From: Psychrobacter luti
GTDB lineage: Bacteria > Pseudomonadota > Gammaproteobacteria > Pseudomonadales > Moraxellaceae
Direction: 5' to 3'
DNA: 64,000 bases
NCBI RefSeq assembly: GCF_014192115.1
Contig: NZ_JACHXL010000002.1
Location: 124,001-188,000, forward strand
How positions within the stretch are numbered: the stretch's first letter is position 1; every line of letters begins with the position of its first letter. A program made the position numbers and the translations under genes. The notes below the pieces were generated by a model. That model saw only the letters and a program-made list of their open reading frames with translations. It ran no database searches and had not been told where the DNA came from. Of this stretch, positions 1 through 9,145 are shown piece after piece.

Positions 1-253
1 CTCTAATAAAAGGTCCTCTATCAGTAATTTTTACGATCACGCTCTGCTTTGTCTTTTTGTTGGTCACTTGTACCTTCGTACCAAACGGCAGCGTCTTATG
101 CGCGGCGGTGAGGGAATTCATATTGAAGATACTGCCACTTGCGGTACGTTTGCCGTGAAACTTACTACCATAGTAACTGGTGTTGCCGGCAAAAACAGTG
201 GTACTGAGCAGCAGCGATAAAGTGATGACTAAAGACTTGATTAAATAAGACAT
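1..253 (-). CDS. rlpA: RlpA-like double-psi beta-barrel protein, N-terminal part (cut by window edge)
   Basis: Reading from 253 down to the window edge gives 84 codons. A signal peptide of about 22 residues ends in VFA. It is followed by the typical start of an RlpA-type double-psi beta-barrel domain, with SYYGSKFHGKRTASG, FNMNSLTAAHKTLPFGT and TDRGPF. RlpA-family proteins are secreted or outer-membrane septal proteins; some cleave peptidoglycan strands lacking stem peptides. The ATG at 253 has an AAAGG ribosome site about 7 bases upstream. No lipobox cysteine is seen at the cleavage site, so this may be a small secreted RlpA-like protein rather than the lipoprotein itself. The C-terminus, including any SPOR domain, lies outside the window. 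Confidence 0.8.
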   Translation of the reverse strand, partial: MSYLIKSLVITLSLLLSTTVFAGNTSYYGSKFHGKRTASGSIFNMNSLTAAHKTLPFGTKVQVTNKKTKQSVIVKITDRGPFIR

Positions 254-1071
254 TTAATACCTTTTTTCTATTGATGAGATAGACAGATACTCTTGCCTAT
301 GTTACCCATGCCCCTATCAGCTTGAATAATATGGGTATTTTACAATAGAGAGCTTACTTCGTTCTTACGGTTCTGTAAAAAACGCCCCAGTTCAAATATC
401 TCATAATAGAGAAGTAGAAAACGTTTTTATAATCATTAGTGAGTCTTGCTACTATTCCTGTAGACCATGGTATATATGACCAATTCTGTGAAACCTCTTT
501 ATTAAGGTACGTGAATAGATAAAAACGGATAGTGCTAATAAAGTGATTTTCACATCAAAAAATTTAATCATAGAGCTTCAGTAAATTTAAAAATCAAGTA
601 TGCTTATTTGGTTAAGATTATCGGGAAGATGCGGTATATAAGGGCTAATGCCTTATATTTAATTATTTTAATATTTAAAAAAGTAAAATGAATTAATATT
701 GAAAAAAATGTAATAAAACCTTGCTGTATTCTTACTAATTATGAAGAAATCGCAATATTCAGCGTTGTATGAGCATAATAGTTTTTTAGTTAGTTAATGA
801 AATAGCCCTTATACCCAGGTTGGAATCAGTGCAGGCGCAAAGTTTAATAAGCTCATACTTAGCTATGCTATGGTAAATGTAACGGTTCATTACCAAGAGC
901 GATATGCGGATAGACATACATATAAAGATATCAAGTTTGGTTTACGCGCTAAGCGTGATAAGCAAAGTACTGGTTTTTTTATGTTGCCCTAAACGAAAAG
1001 GCTGTGCTTCCATTGTTTATACTGAAATGACATTACGCCAACAGCTGTCAAAGAATAATAATGCCAGAATC

Positions 1072-1125
1072 ATAGTGACACACGCTGACATAATGAGGCA
1101 CGCTAATATAGTGACACACGTCAAT
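1072..1125. repeat. Three tandem 18-bp imperfect repeats
   Basis: Three consecutive 18-base units (1072-1089, 1090-1107, 1108-1125) share the pattern ATARTGASRCACGYYRAY. Units 1 and 3 share their first 13 bases exactly. Inside the 904-1188 frame they would encode the hexapeptides IVTHAD, IMRHAN and IVTHVN. Confidence 0.7.
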
Positions 1126-1217
1126 GATACTATTTTAAATGACTCAGACAGTCTAAATGTCAGTATTGCTTGGCATCATTACTGGTAAAGCTTTGATGAG
1201 TACAATCGTATGTTAAA

Positions 1218-1248
1218 AATGAAATGTTCACTCATTGCCCCCATATTA
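1218..1248 (+). promoter_or_regulatory. Candidate sigma-32 (heat-shock) promoter for cbpA-cbpM
   Basis: AATGAAA (1218-1224) resembles the sigma-32 -35 box CTTGAAA. After 14 bases comes CCCCATATTA (1239-1248), a close match to the sigma-32 -10 consensus CCCCATNTA. Transcription would begin about 40 bases before the cbpA start, and a DnaJ-family target makes heat-shock control plausible. This is sequence matching only. Confidence 0.4.
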
Positions 1249-1297
1249 TGTATTAAGTAAATGATCAGTAATAAATACTATAAGAAGGAAAAGTAAC

Positions 1298-2275
1298 ATG
1301 GCAGAGAAAAATTACTATGACATTTTAGGGGTCAAAAAAGACGCCACAGATGCTGATATTAAGAAGAAATATCGTAAGCTTGTGCGTCAATATCACCCTG
1401 ATGTCAGCGACGATCCAGACGCTGATAATAAAATCGCGGAAATTAACAACGCTTATGAAACTATTAGAGATAAAGACAAGCGGGCGGAATACGATGCGAT
1501 GCTTAACAATCCTTTTGCCGGTCAAGGTGGTGCAGGTGGCTTCGGTGGGCAATCAGCAGGCGGCGGACAAGGCGGTTTCCGCTGGGAAGATATCAAAGAT
1601 CAATTTGGCGAAGGCCAAGCTTATGGCGATGGCGGTTTTCGCTTCGATGATATTTTCTCCGCTTTTGGTGGCGGTGCGCGTGGACAATCGCAGCAGGGCG
1701 GTTTTAGGGCGCAAAATAGCCAAGGTCAAGACCAACATGCAGAGATTACTGTCGATTTGTCCTCGGTCTATAGTGGCGATGACTATAGTATTAAATTAAA
1801 CGTTCCCGTCCGGCAGCCGAATGGTAGTGTCGATTACGAAAATAAAACCCTGAAAATTAAAATTCCACAAGGCATCACTGATGGCAAGCAAATTCGTTTA
1901 GCAGGGCAAGGCGCGGCGGGTATTGGTGGCGGTAAAAACGGCGATTTATTTTTAAAGGTGAAAATTCGTCATGCGGACAATATCCGTATCGAAGGCGCTG
2001 ATGTTTATCAGACGGTCAATGTAGCGCCATGGGAAGCGGCACTGGGCGAGAAAATTAACATCAGTACTCCAGCAGGAACGCTTGGCGTGACGATTCCCAA
2101 AAATAGCAAATCAGGGAGCAACTTACGTCTAAAGGGTAAAGGTATTCCTGCTAAGCAAGCAGGCGACTTGTATTTAACTTTAAACATCGTCAACCCTGAT
2201 ATCAGCAGTGAAGCCGCTGCCAAAGCCTACGAGCAGCTTAAAGAAGCTTTTGCTGAGACCAGTATCAGCCGTTAA
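1298..2275 (+). CDS. cbpA: DnaJ-class co-chaperone CbpA
   Basis: This 325-residue protein is a DnaJ-class co-chaperone, expected to stimulate the Hsp70 (DnaK) ATPase in the cytoplasm. Residues 1-70 form a J domain with the invariant HPD at 33-35. A Gly/Phe-rich linker follows at about 72-145. The C-terminal substrate-binding domains run from about 150 to 315. The four CxxCxGxG zinc repeats of true DnaJ are missing, which points to the CbpA type. The start has an AAGGAA ribosome site 7-8 bases upstream. The next gene encodes its modulator CbpM, the same pairing as in Escherichia coli. Confidence 0.9.
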   Translation: MAEKNYYDILGVKKDATDADIKKKYRKLVRQYHPDVSDDPDADNKIAEINNAYETIRDKDKRAEYDAMLNNPFAGQGGAGGFGGQSAGGGQGGFRWEDIKDQFGEGQAYGDGGFRFDDIFSAFGGGARGQSQQGGFRAQNSQGQDQHAEITVDLSSVYSGDDYSIKLNVPVRQPNGSVDYENKTLKIKIPQGITDGKQIRLAGQGAAGIGGGKNGDLFLKVKIRHADNIRIEGADVYQTVNVAPWEAALGEKINISTPAGTLGVTIPKNSKSGSNLRLKGKGIPAKQAGDLYLTLNIVNPDISSEAAAKAYEQLKEAFAETSISR

Positions 2276-2393
2276 CTAAATCGCATTTAAAAATGCCATA
2301 AGCTATGCGAATAGCAGCAATATAACCAAGAAAACAACAGAGATGAAGACCATACGATAACGATAAAATAAAGAACAAATGAGGATAATCGCT

Positions 2394-2717
2394 ATGAAAC
2401 ACTCGCCTGAATTTACCGACATTATCTTGAGCTTGGATGAGCTCGTATCTGCCTGTGGTCAAGAGCGCCAATGGGTCATCGAATTGATTGAAGAAAATAT
2501 CATCGAATATGATGTGCCAGAGCATAAGCAATTTACCGGTTATCAATTAACCACCGTGCGCCGCGCCTCACGCCTTAGCCGCGACTTTGAAGCGAGCGTG
2601 CCGGCAATTGGTCTTATACTTGAGCTATTAGATGAGGTCGAACAATTACGTCAATTTAAACGCCAGCTAGACATGCAGACACCAGTGATTGAAGTAGATG
2701 TCGATCATTCAAAGTAG
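2394..2717 (+). CDS. cbpM: Chaperone modulator CbpM
   Basis: This 107-residue protein belongs to the CbpM/MerR-like family, which binds the J domain of CbpA and inhibits its co-chaperone activity. The N-terminal half (LSLDELVSACG...WVIELIEENIIE) resembles a MerR-type helix-turn-helix. The C-terminal half is helical, with ILELLDEVEQLRQ. I chose the ATG at 2394 because GAGGA sits 8 bases before it; an upstream in-frame ATG at 2379 has no such site. It follows cbpA by 118 bases on the same strand, so the two are probably co-transcribed. Confidence 0.82.
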   Translation: MKHSPEFTDIILSLDELVSACGQERQWVIELIEENIIEYDVPEHKQFTGYQLTTVRRASRLSRDFEASVPAIGLILELLDEVEQLRQFKRQLDMQTPVIEVDVDHSK

Positions 2718-2759
2718 CTGTTTAAATTAATGAATCACACGCTATTTAGCACATAAAAA

Positions 2760-2783
2760 AAGGGTCTCTAATATGAGACCCTT
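2760..2783 (-). terminator. Intrinsic terminator of sstT (possibly bidirectional)
   Basis: A perfect 9-bp stem (AAGGGTCTC / GAGACCCTT) encloses the 6-base loop TAATAT. Seen from the minus strand it is followed by a run of T, fitting the end of sstT. It may also stop cbpM transcripts. Confidence 0.75.
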
Positions 2784-2830
2784 AATGTTTTGCAAACACC
2801 GTTTATTATTTGCAAGTACCGTTTTAAACA

Positions 2831-4033
2831 TTAGCGCGCATATTTTGGATCAGCAGCAGCGGTGAATAAGACGTCGGTTGATGAGTTTAAGGCAGTTTCT
2901 GCAGAGTCTTGTACCACACCGATGATAAAGCCAAGTGCCACTACTTGCATGGCAATATCGTTTGGAATACTAAATAGGCTTGCTGCTAATGGAATTAAGA
3001 GCAATGAGCCACCAGCAACACCTGAAGCGCCACAAGCACTAATCGTCGCGACCAAACTTAATAACAGCGCTGATGCAAACGATACTTCGATACCGAGCGT
3101 ATGAGCTGCGGCAAGGGTTAAGACGTTAATTGTAATAGCAGCGCCTGCCATGTTGATGGTTGCACCCAGTGGAATGGTGACCGAATAAGTGTCTTCGTGT
3201 AGACCTAATTTACGCGCAAGGTTCATATTGACAGGAATGTTGGCCGCCGAACTACGGGTAAAGAATGCAGTAATTCCTGACTCACGTAAGCACGCAAACA
3301 CCAACGGATAAGGGTTTTTACCTGTTTTAACCAATACAATCAGCGGATTGACGACTAAAGCGATAAATAGCATACAACCGACCAACACCATCAAAATGTG
3401 AGCATAGCCTGCTAACGCGGCAAAGCCTGTCTCAGCAACGGTATTGGCAACCAAGCCTAAAATACCAAAAGGCGCTAGGGCGATGACCCATTTGACCACT
3501 TGTGAGATGGCGTCAGAAAAATCACTGACCACGGTACGCGCGGTGTCACTGGCTTGACGTAGGGCGAAACCAATGATGATTGCCCACGCTAATATACCAA
3601 TATAATTGGCTTCAGCGATGGCCTGGACAGGGTTAGCGACCAAATTCATCAGCAAGTTGGTCAATACTTCTTGAAGATTAGCAGGTGGTACTTGCTCAAT
3701 GGTGGCATTGACCAATATCAGCTCTGTCGGGAATAAAAAGCTTGCCGCAACCGCCGTTAGTGCAGCCAAAAAAGTGCCGAACATATACATAATCAGCACG
3801 GGTTTGACATACACTTCATTGCCGCTACGCTGTTGGCTAATGGCTGCCATGACCAAGATAAATACCAGTATCGGCGCGACCGCTTTTAGCGCCCCGACAA
3901 ATAGCGTTCCTAATAATCCTAACGCAATACCAATATTTGGTGCCAGCCAGCCAATCAAAACCCCCAATATTAAACCAATAATAATGAGCGGTACCAGCCC
4001 TATACGCTGATACATCGCAATCAATGAACGCAT
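2831..4033 (-). CDS. sstT: Serine/threonine:Na+ symporter SstT
   Basis: This 400-residue inner-membrane protein belongs to the dicarboxylate/amino acid:cation symporter family and is recognisable as SstT, which imports serine and threonine with sodium. It has about eight hydrophobic segments and the re-entrant loop signatures of the family: a serine-rich stretch ([11 protein letters not shown]), the [17 protein letters not shown] motif and [19 protein letters not shown]. The length matches the family. The start at 4033 follows a GAGGG ribosome site by 7 bases. It stands alone on its strand, with its own terminator. Confidence 0.92.
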   Translation of the reverse strand: MRSLIAMYQRIGLVPLIIIGLILGVLIGWLAPNIGIALGLLGTLFVGALKAVAPILVFILVMAAISQQRSGNEVYVKPVLIMYMFGTFLAALTAVAASFLFPTELILVNATIEQVPPANLQEVLTNLLMNLVANPVQAIAEANYIGILAWAIIIGFALRQASDTARTVVSDFSDAISQVVKWVIALAPFGILGLVANTVAETGFAALAGYAHILMVLVGCMLFIALVVNPLIVLVKTGKNPYPLVFACLRESGITAFFTRSSAANIPVNMNLARKLGLHEDTYSVTIPLGATINMAGAAITINVLTLAAAHTLGIEVSFASALLLSLVATISACGASGVAGGSLLLIPLAASLFSIPNDIAMQVVALGFIIGVVQDSAETALNSSTDVLFTAAADPKYAR

Positions 4034-4233
4034 CTATACACCCTCGACTTTGTCAATAAATATGAAACTTATAATAGAACGGAAAAGTAATCGAAGGATG
4101 GTAGCATTTTTTGCGATAAGCGCCTACCTTTAACCCATGTGGACATGGCGTTAGAGGGTAGTGAAAAAGGGTGGCACGGTAGACAAATAAAGGGCGCTAG
4201 TAAGGTGAGAAAATAAAGGTAAAAATCAATAAA

Positions 4234-4755
4234 TTAAACTTTAAAGTGCGTGAGCTCATAGCCTAATTGCTTATAACTTTTATATTTGTGACGACCTTCT
4301 TGCACGCTATTGGCATCAGGTTTTATCAGCTCAAGTACCCGAGTAGGCTGGGCATTATTGGTTGCTGCCATAAAGTCATTAACAGGATGGATGGTGGTAT
4401 TCAGGACAATACCTTTAAAATCAGTTGGCATATAGCTGCCAAGTAAAACGGGTGCTAACGGTTGACTGTTAATAGGGTTAATTACCGTATTTTCGGTATT
4501 GCTAGTATCAGTATCAGTATCAGAACCGTCAACATCGCCAACATTTGAATCTAAAAGCCGCTGATGCGGTATAAAGCTTGTGGCATCATGTGCCCAAAAT
4601 GCTTCATCAAGCGTTGATAGCAATGCATCATCGCTTTCGATAAGAATCAGTAATGACTGAGCGCTTTTATTAAGCGCCGTTTGGGTCAGCTGACAAATAA
4701 AGCCCAAGAAATCTTGGGCTTTATTCTCACTTAAAACATAAAAACTCACTTTCAT
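4234..4755 (-). CDS. holC: DNA polymerase III chi subunit HolC
   Basis: This 173-residue protein resembles HolC, the chi subunit that links the clamp loader to single-strand binding protein. The N-terminus (VSFYVLSENKAQDFLGFICQL), the middle motif TLDEAFWAHDATSFIPHQ and the C-terminal RHKYKSYKQLGYELTHF segment are typical. A Ser/Thr/Asp-rich insertion (about residues 70-95) makes it longer than the usual 145-150 residues. It lies 35 bases downstream of pepA on the same strand, the conserved pepA-holC arrangement. The ribosome site is weak, so translation may depend on coupling to pepA. Confidence 0.85.
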   Translation of the reverse strand: MKVSFYVLSENKAQDFLGFICQLTQTALNKSAQSLLILIESDDALLSTLDEAFWAHDATSFIPHQRLLDSNVGDVDGSDTDTDTSNTENTVINPINSQPLAPVLLGSYMPTDFKGIVLNTTIHPVNDFMAATNNAQPTRVLELIKPDANSVQEGRHKYKSYKQLGYELTHFKV

Positions 4756-4790
4756 AAATCGGTCTTCATCAATGAATTATTCCTAACTGA

Positions 4791-6452
4791 TTAAGCCATG
4801 TTTGCGCTGTTTTTGAGGTATTGCATAAATAGCGGTACAGGACGACCGGTTGCCGCTTTGTCTTTACCTGAATTCCATGCCGTACCAGCAATATCTAAAT
4901 GCGCCCATGCTTGACCTTCTTCGACGAAGCGCGATAAGAAGCAAGCGGCAGTGACAGCACCAGCGCCTTTACCACCGATGTTCTGCATATCAGCGATAGG
5001 CGAGTCAAGCTGCGCTTGATAGTCGTCATCCATTGGCATGTGCCAGATTAAATCGCCTGATAAGTGACTGGCGTTTTCTAAGTCAAACAAGACGTCTTCA
5101 TCATTACTAAATACCGCTGAGCGTACATGACCTAACGCAACCACACAAGCGCCGGTCAAAGTCGCCACATCAATAATTGCTTTTGGATTATAGCGTTGCA
5201 CGTAGCATAAAGTATCTGCTAATACCAAACGACCTTCCGCATCAGTATTTAAGATTTCAACCGATTTGCCGTTCATGGCTTTCACGATATCACCAGGGCG
5301 CGTAGCATCACCTGATGGCATATTTTCTGCGCAAGCAAGGGCACCAACGACGTTAATCGGTAGACGCGCTTCACACAATGCTTTAATCGTACCTAGTACA
5401 GACGCTGAACCGCCCATATCGAATTTCATCTCATCCATTGCCGCACCCGGCTTGATTGAAATACCGCCTGAATCAAAGGTGACGCCTTTACCGACTAAGA
5501 CGATAGGCGCGTCATCATTGGCAGCATGTACATCGTTATCACTGTTTACATCAGCATTTTTAGCTGATTTCTTAGGTAATTTGGTTGGTAGTTTATCCGC
5601 TAATGCTTTTAGACCGCCTGCGACTTTGGCGCTGTTAGTCGTAGCTTTGTTAGTACCTGCACTAAAGTTAGATTTACCACGGTATTCCATGAGTACCAGC
5701 TTACCTTCTTTGGTAGAGCCTTGCGCAACAGCCAAGAAGCAACCCATACCCAGTGCTGACATCTCATCTTCACCGAGTACGGTGACTTTTAATAGATCAG
5801 GATAGGTTTTGGCTAATTCTTGCGCTTGTTCTGCCATATAAGCAGGGAAGCAAATGTTACCCGGCTCGTTGGCGACATCACGGGTCAAGCTTTGACCAGC
5901 GAAAACCGCTTCGGCAAATGTTAATGCAGCGTTCAATGACTCATCAGCCAATAAATAGATATCGGTTAAAACAGGCGTGGTTTGCTCAGATTTGTATTTA
6001 TCAAAACGGTAGCTCGCTGCCAACAAATTAAGGGCAAACTGACCGAAATGATTTTCTTCTAATGCATCACCTAGGGCGACGGTAATAGAGTCGACACGTT
6101 TTTGCGTACTTTGATAAATGGTATTGGCAATTTTTTGCAATACACTATGGCCAAGCTTATCAATATTACCAACGCCAACTAACAACAGTTGTACTGGATT
6201 TTCTTTGGCTGTCTTTTTATCACCCGCCAAGGCATAATCAGCGACGGTTTCGCAAGCTTTACCATTAAAATGCGATACTTCCATCAACTGCTCAATGCGC
6301 GTTTGATAATCGCTTAATGCGGCTTCACCTAAGATGTTTTTCTTATCATCAATGAGCACCACAAGGCAGGCTGCGTCTTTACTTTTGGCTTCTTTTTTAA
6401 GAATTTTTTGCGTATGCGTCTTTGGCAGGGTTTGGGTTAATTTAATATTCAT
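4791..6452 (-). CDS. pepA: Leucyl aminopeptidase PepA
   Basis: This 553-residue M17-family di-metal aminopeptidase removes N-terminal residues from peptides in the cytoplasm. Metal and catalytic residues are visible in VGKGVTFDSGG (K322, D327), MKFDMGGSA (D345) and the family signature NTDAEGRL (402-409, with D404 and E406). An insertion of about 50 residues rich in Asn, Asp and Lys (about 262-315) lies just before the catalytic domain and is absent from the E. coli enzyme. In E. coli PepA is also a DNA-binding accessory factor for Xer recombination. An AAGGA ribosome site precedes the ATG. Confidence 0.95.
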   Translation of the reverse strand: MNIKLTQTLPKTHTQKILKKEAKSKDAACLVVLIDDKKNILGEAALSDYQTRIEQLMEVSHFNGKACETVADYALAGDKKTAKENPVQLLLVGVGNIDKLGHSVLQKIANTIYQSTQKRVDSITVALGDALEENHFGQFALNLLAASYRFDKYKSEQTTPVLTDIYLLADESLNAALTFAEAVFAGQSLTRDVANEPGNICFPAYMAEQAQELAKTYPDLLKVTVLGEDEMSALGMGCFLAVAQGSTKEGKLVLMEYRGKSNFSAGTNKATTNSAKVAGGLKALADKLPTKLPKKSAKNADVNSDNDVHAANDDAPIVLVGKGVTFDSGGISIKPGAAMDEMKFDMGGSASVLGTIKALCEARLPINVVGALACAENMPSGDATRPGDIVKAMNGKSVEILNTDAEGRLVLADTLCYVQRYNPKAIIDVATLTGACVVALGHVRSAVFSNDEDVLFDLENASHLSGDLIWHMPMDDDYQAQLDSPIADMQNIGGKGAGAVTAACFLSRFVEEGQAWAHLDIAGTAWNSGKDKAATGRPVPLFMQYLKNSANMA

Positions 6453-6668
6453 ATAGTTATCCTTATTAGAGTTATGAAATTAGCATTATAAAAAATCAGG
6501 TTTTATTTAAATTGCTTATACCTGTTAAATTGTTTGGGCTAATGAGGCATCGCAATAGTGTAGCATATTGCAAGGCGAGTGCGCAGTGAGCAAGGCTTTG
6601 GTAATATATTTGCACAATTTTGCGATAATTATTTAAATAATTGTTTTATGTCTTTATAGAGTAGTAAG

Positions 6669-7286
6669 TTATTCACCAGCCAATTCAGCAGTCGTGACTA
6701 AAGCGGCAAATCTATCCTGTAATGCTGCCATCGCAGTCTCGTGCATTACTTGCGCACTTATGGCTTCTTTTTTATCATTAGGCAAGGCGCGCGTGGCACA
6801 GGCGTTATGGCAGACAAAACTATCAAAGCCCAAATCAAATGCTGCTCTGACGCTTGAGCTGACACACATATGACTCATAAAACCTGCAAAGATAATTTGC
6901 TGCTTTTGCGTGCCTGCTATTAGCGTTTGTAGCTTAGTATCGTAAAAAGCATTAGGGTGTTTTTTGACAATGATTGTCTCGCCAGCTTTTGGTTGTAATT
7001 CAGCGACAATATCGACATTCGACGACAAAGGATTGAAAACTTTGTCATGATCTGCGCCGTGATGTGCTATATGGAAAATAGGAGTGTCTTGCGCGCGAGC
7101 TTTATCTAGTAGTAGACGCGCATTTTTAATGGCGTTAGCACCAGCTTGCCCCAAAGGCATAGCCCCATCGACGTATTCATTTTGATAGTCAATAAAGACG
7201 ATAGCGCAATTTGACCAATCAAGTACATCAAATTGACCACCCGCGAGTTCAAGTAAAGTAGAAGGCGTAGTGTTGAGTTTATCCAT
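6669..7286 (-). CDS. Isochorismatase-family cysteine hydrolase
   Basis: The protein is 205 residues from the ATG at 7286, which has GGAGAA about 9 bases upstream; a longer frame reaching 7412 lacks such a site. It has the isochorismatase-like fold with the catalytic triad Asp33 (VFIDYQNEY), a lysine at 108-109 (VKKHPNAF) and Cys141 (GFMSHMCVSS). Such enzymes hydrolyse isochorismate, nicotinamide or other small amides and ureas, and the substrate cannot be told from sequence. It lies between pepA and lptF, which are often direct divergent neighbours in related bacteria, so it looks like a lineage-specific insertion. Confidence 0.85.
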   Translation of the reverse strand: MDKLNTTPSTLLELAGGQFDVLDWSNCAIVFIDYQNEYVDGAMPLGQAGANAIKNARLLLDKARAQDTPIFHIAHHGADHDKVFNPLSSNVDIVAELQPKAGETIIVKKHPNAFYDTKLQTLIAGTQKQQIIFAGFMSHMCVSSSVRAAFDLGFDSFVCHNACATRALPNDKKEAISAQVMHETAMAALQDRFAALVTTAELAGE

Positions 7287-7837
7287 TAATAGTATTCTCC
7301 GTTTATCGTTATAAGTATAAATTTTGCAGGTATTCAGTCTAACAATGAAATCTAAAGATAGCCGCGCAAGGATACCAAGGACACACAAACTTTTCCAAAT
7401 GACATAAAGCAAAAATATAGGGCATATACTTAATAGAGTTGCTCTTCTATTATTAAGACAAGCTTAGAAATTGTATACACTGTACGCTTTCTTGGTTTTA
7501 TCCATTATCAGCCAAATAATACAGTGTTATAGCAAGATAGATGCAATGTTTTCCAACACATTTCACAGCCATTTTTGGGCAAAATATGCTAGGATTAACG
7601 GCTATCTTTATCGCTAATATTTATAGAGTAGCGCTGGTCAGTGGCTTGGCTGCTTTTATAGCGGCTGTCGTTACTTTGTGGGTTATTTAGCTGTTTGAGC
7701 CGTCCTTTATACTTTATGGTTTTGTGACCCAATATTATTCAGCTATCGCGATTATATCTACTCCTAATTATCCATCCTTGCCAATAAAACTGCGATAAAT
7801 CGTGCGCATACCAACCTTTTTCTAAAGAGTGCCTATT
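7287..7837. other. Divergent intergenic region upstream of lptF
   Basis: These 550 bases lie between the divergent hydrolase and lptF genes and should hold both promoters. I see no convincing gene and no strong consensus promoter. Confidence 0.5.
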
Positions 7838-9145
7838 GTGATATTACGCCGCTATATGACTCAACAAGTTGCCTCAACGACCGCCTTGGTATTGGGGTTT
7901 TTAGTGGTGATGATGCTCGGCGGGCGCTTAATCCGTTACTTTGGTATTGCCGCAGAAGGCAATCTGGACATCAGCTTATTATTTACCATCATTGGTTATA
8001 ATCTGCCTTACTTTTTAGAGCTTATCCTGCCACTGGCATTTTTTATCGCTCTCATGTTGGTATTTGGGCGCTTATACGTTGACCAAGAAATGGCGGTGAT
8101 TAATGCCAGCGGCGTGTCGCGCGGTAAGCTTGGACGTCTGATGACACCATTGATATTGGCATTGTTTGTTGGGGAAGCGGCTTTATCTATCGTTGGTAAA
8201 CCGTGGGGCGTACGCTCATCGGAGAGTGTTTGGCAACAGCAAGCGTTGACCAGTGCTTTTGATTTAATTCGGCCCAATCAGTTTATCAGTAGTGGCAATT
8301 ATCATTTGTATGTGGGCAGCTTGAGCGATGATAAAAAGCAATTGCAAGATGTGATATTGATTCAATCTGAGCCTAAGACTAAAGGCAGCGCGGCAAAAAA
8401 TGTGGCGGTTGATGTCAATAACAACATTGACCCAGAAACTGCTGAGCAACTCAATATTCCAGAGCTGCCAAACGCGCTTATAAGCAATAATAGTATTAGT
8501 AAAGATACCATTACCCTTGCCAAACGCGCTGAGCAAGTAGATACCGGCAGTAGCGGCGTCACCCAGTTGGATTTATTCCAAGGTCGCCGTTATGAAGTCG
8601 GCGCTGGCAGTTTAAAATACAATCAAGTGGGCTTTGATCGCTACCGTATCACCTTGACCGAATCCTCCAAAGAAGTCATCACCGAAGACAATATTGAAAC
8701 CCAAGCAATTGGTCCATTATGGCAAGCCGCAACAGGCAGCGCAGCAGTGAATAGTGAAAATGCATTACGAGCGGCACAAGGTGAACTTGGCTATCGTTTG
8801 GCATTGCCTTGGTTAATGATTATCGCACCGATGCTCGCCGTGCCACTGGCGCAAGTACGTCCGCGTCAAGGTCGTTGGTTGCGCCTGTTCCCATCTATTT
8901 TATTATTTGTCAGCTGTGCGCTGGGTATTATCTCGCTCAAAAATGCGGTGAGTAAAGGCAGTGTCAGCGTTTGGGCGTATGCATGGTTGGTATTAGGCTT
9001 TATAGCATTGGCGCTTTATATGAATTGGGGCAGCCGCGTCCAGCATCGTTTGCGCTTTCGCAAACCAGATGAGCTGTTAACCGTTAGCGATAATCAAGGC
9101 AATATTGACCATAAAAGCAATGGCTCACAAGGAGGACAATCCTAA
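7838..9145 (+). CDS. lptF: Lipopolysaccharide export permease LptF
   Basis: This 435-residue inner-membrane permease belongs to the YjgP/YjgQ family. With LptG and the LptB ATPase it forms the ABC transporter that extracts LPS or lipooligosaccharide and passes it to LptC/LptA. Three membrane segments lie in the first 120 residues, a periplasmic beta-jellyroll domain follows, and three more segments lie near the C-terminus. I prefer the GTG at 7838, giving the family-like N-terminus MILRRYMTQQV and having AAGAG about 8 bases upstream; an earlier GTG at 7829 is possible. Its TAA stop shares its last A with the lptG ATG. Confidence 0.92.
   Translation: MILRRYMTQQVASTTALVLGFLVVMMLGGRLIRYFGIAAEGNLDISLLFTIIGYNLPYFLELILPLAFFIALMLVFGRLYVDQEMAVINASGVSRGKLGRLMTPLILALFVGEAALSIVGKPWGVRSSESVWQQQALTSAFDLIRPNQFISSGNYHLYVGSLSDDKKQLQDVILIQSEPKTKGSAAKNVAVDVNNNIDPETAEQLNIPELPNALISNNSISKDTITLAKRAEQVDTGSSGVTQLDLFQGRRYEVGAGSLKYNQVGFDRYRITLTESSKEVITEDNIETQAIGPLWQAATGSAAVNSENALRAAQGELGYRLALPWLMIIAPMLAVPLAQVRPRQGRWLRLFPSILLFVSCALGIISLKNAVSKGSVSVWAYAWLVLGFIALALYMNWGSRVQHRLRFRKPDELLTVSDNQGNIDHKSNGSQGGQS

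Larger units (their letters stand above)
254..1297. other. Gene-poor AT-rich stretch with an 18-bp tandem repeat
   Basis: About 1 kb separates the RlpA-like gene from cbpA. It is AT-rich, especially 540-760. The only long frame (904-1188, plus strand, 94 codons) has low-complexity content, no recognisable domain and only a weak AAGAG upstream, so it is not called as a gene. It does carry three tandem 18-bp units (see 1072-1125). A possible heat-shock promoter lies at the right end. Confidence 0.6.

Noticed and set aside
904..1188. 94-codon frame in the first intergenic region as a protein gene
   Set aside because: Only a weak ribosome site and no family resemblance. The repeat inside it is reported as a finding, but the coding claim is unsupported.
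5266..5805. 179-codon open frame on the plus strand inside pepA
   Set aside because: It is antisense to a highly conserved gene, has no domain or ribosome site, and its Ser/Ala/Pro-rich composition is typical of a shadow frame.
6627..6642. 16-bp palindrome AATTATTTAAATAATT upstream of pepA
   Set aside because: Composed only of A and T in an AT-rich spacer, so it is likely to arise by chance and has no known regulator match.
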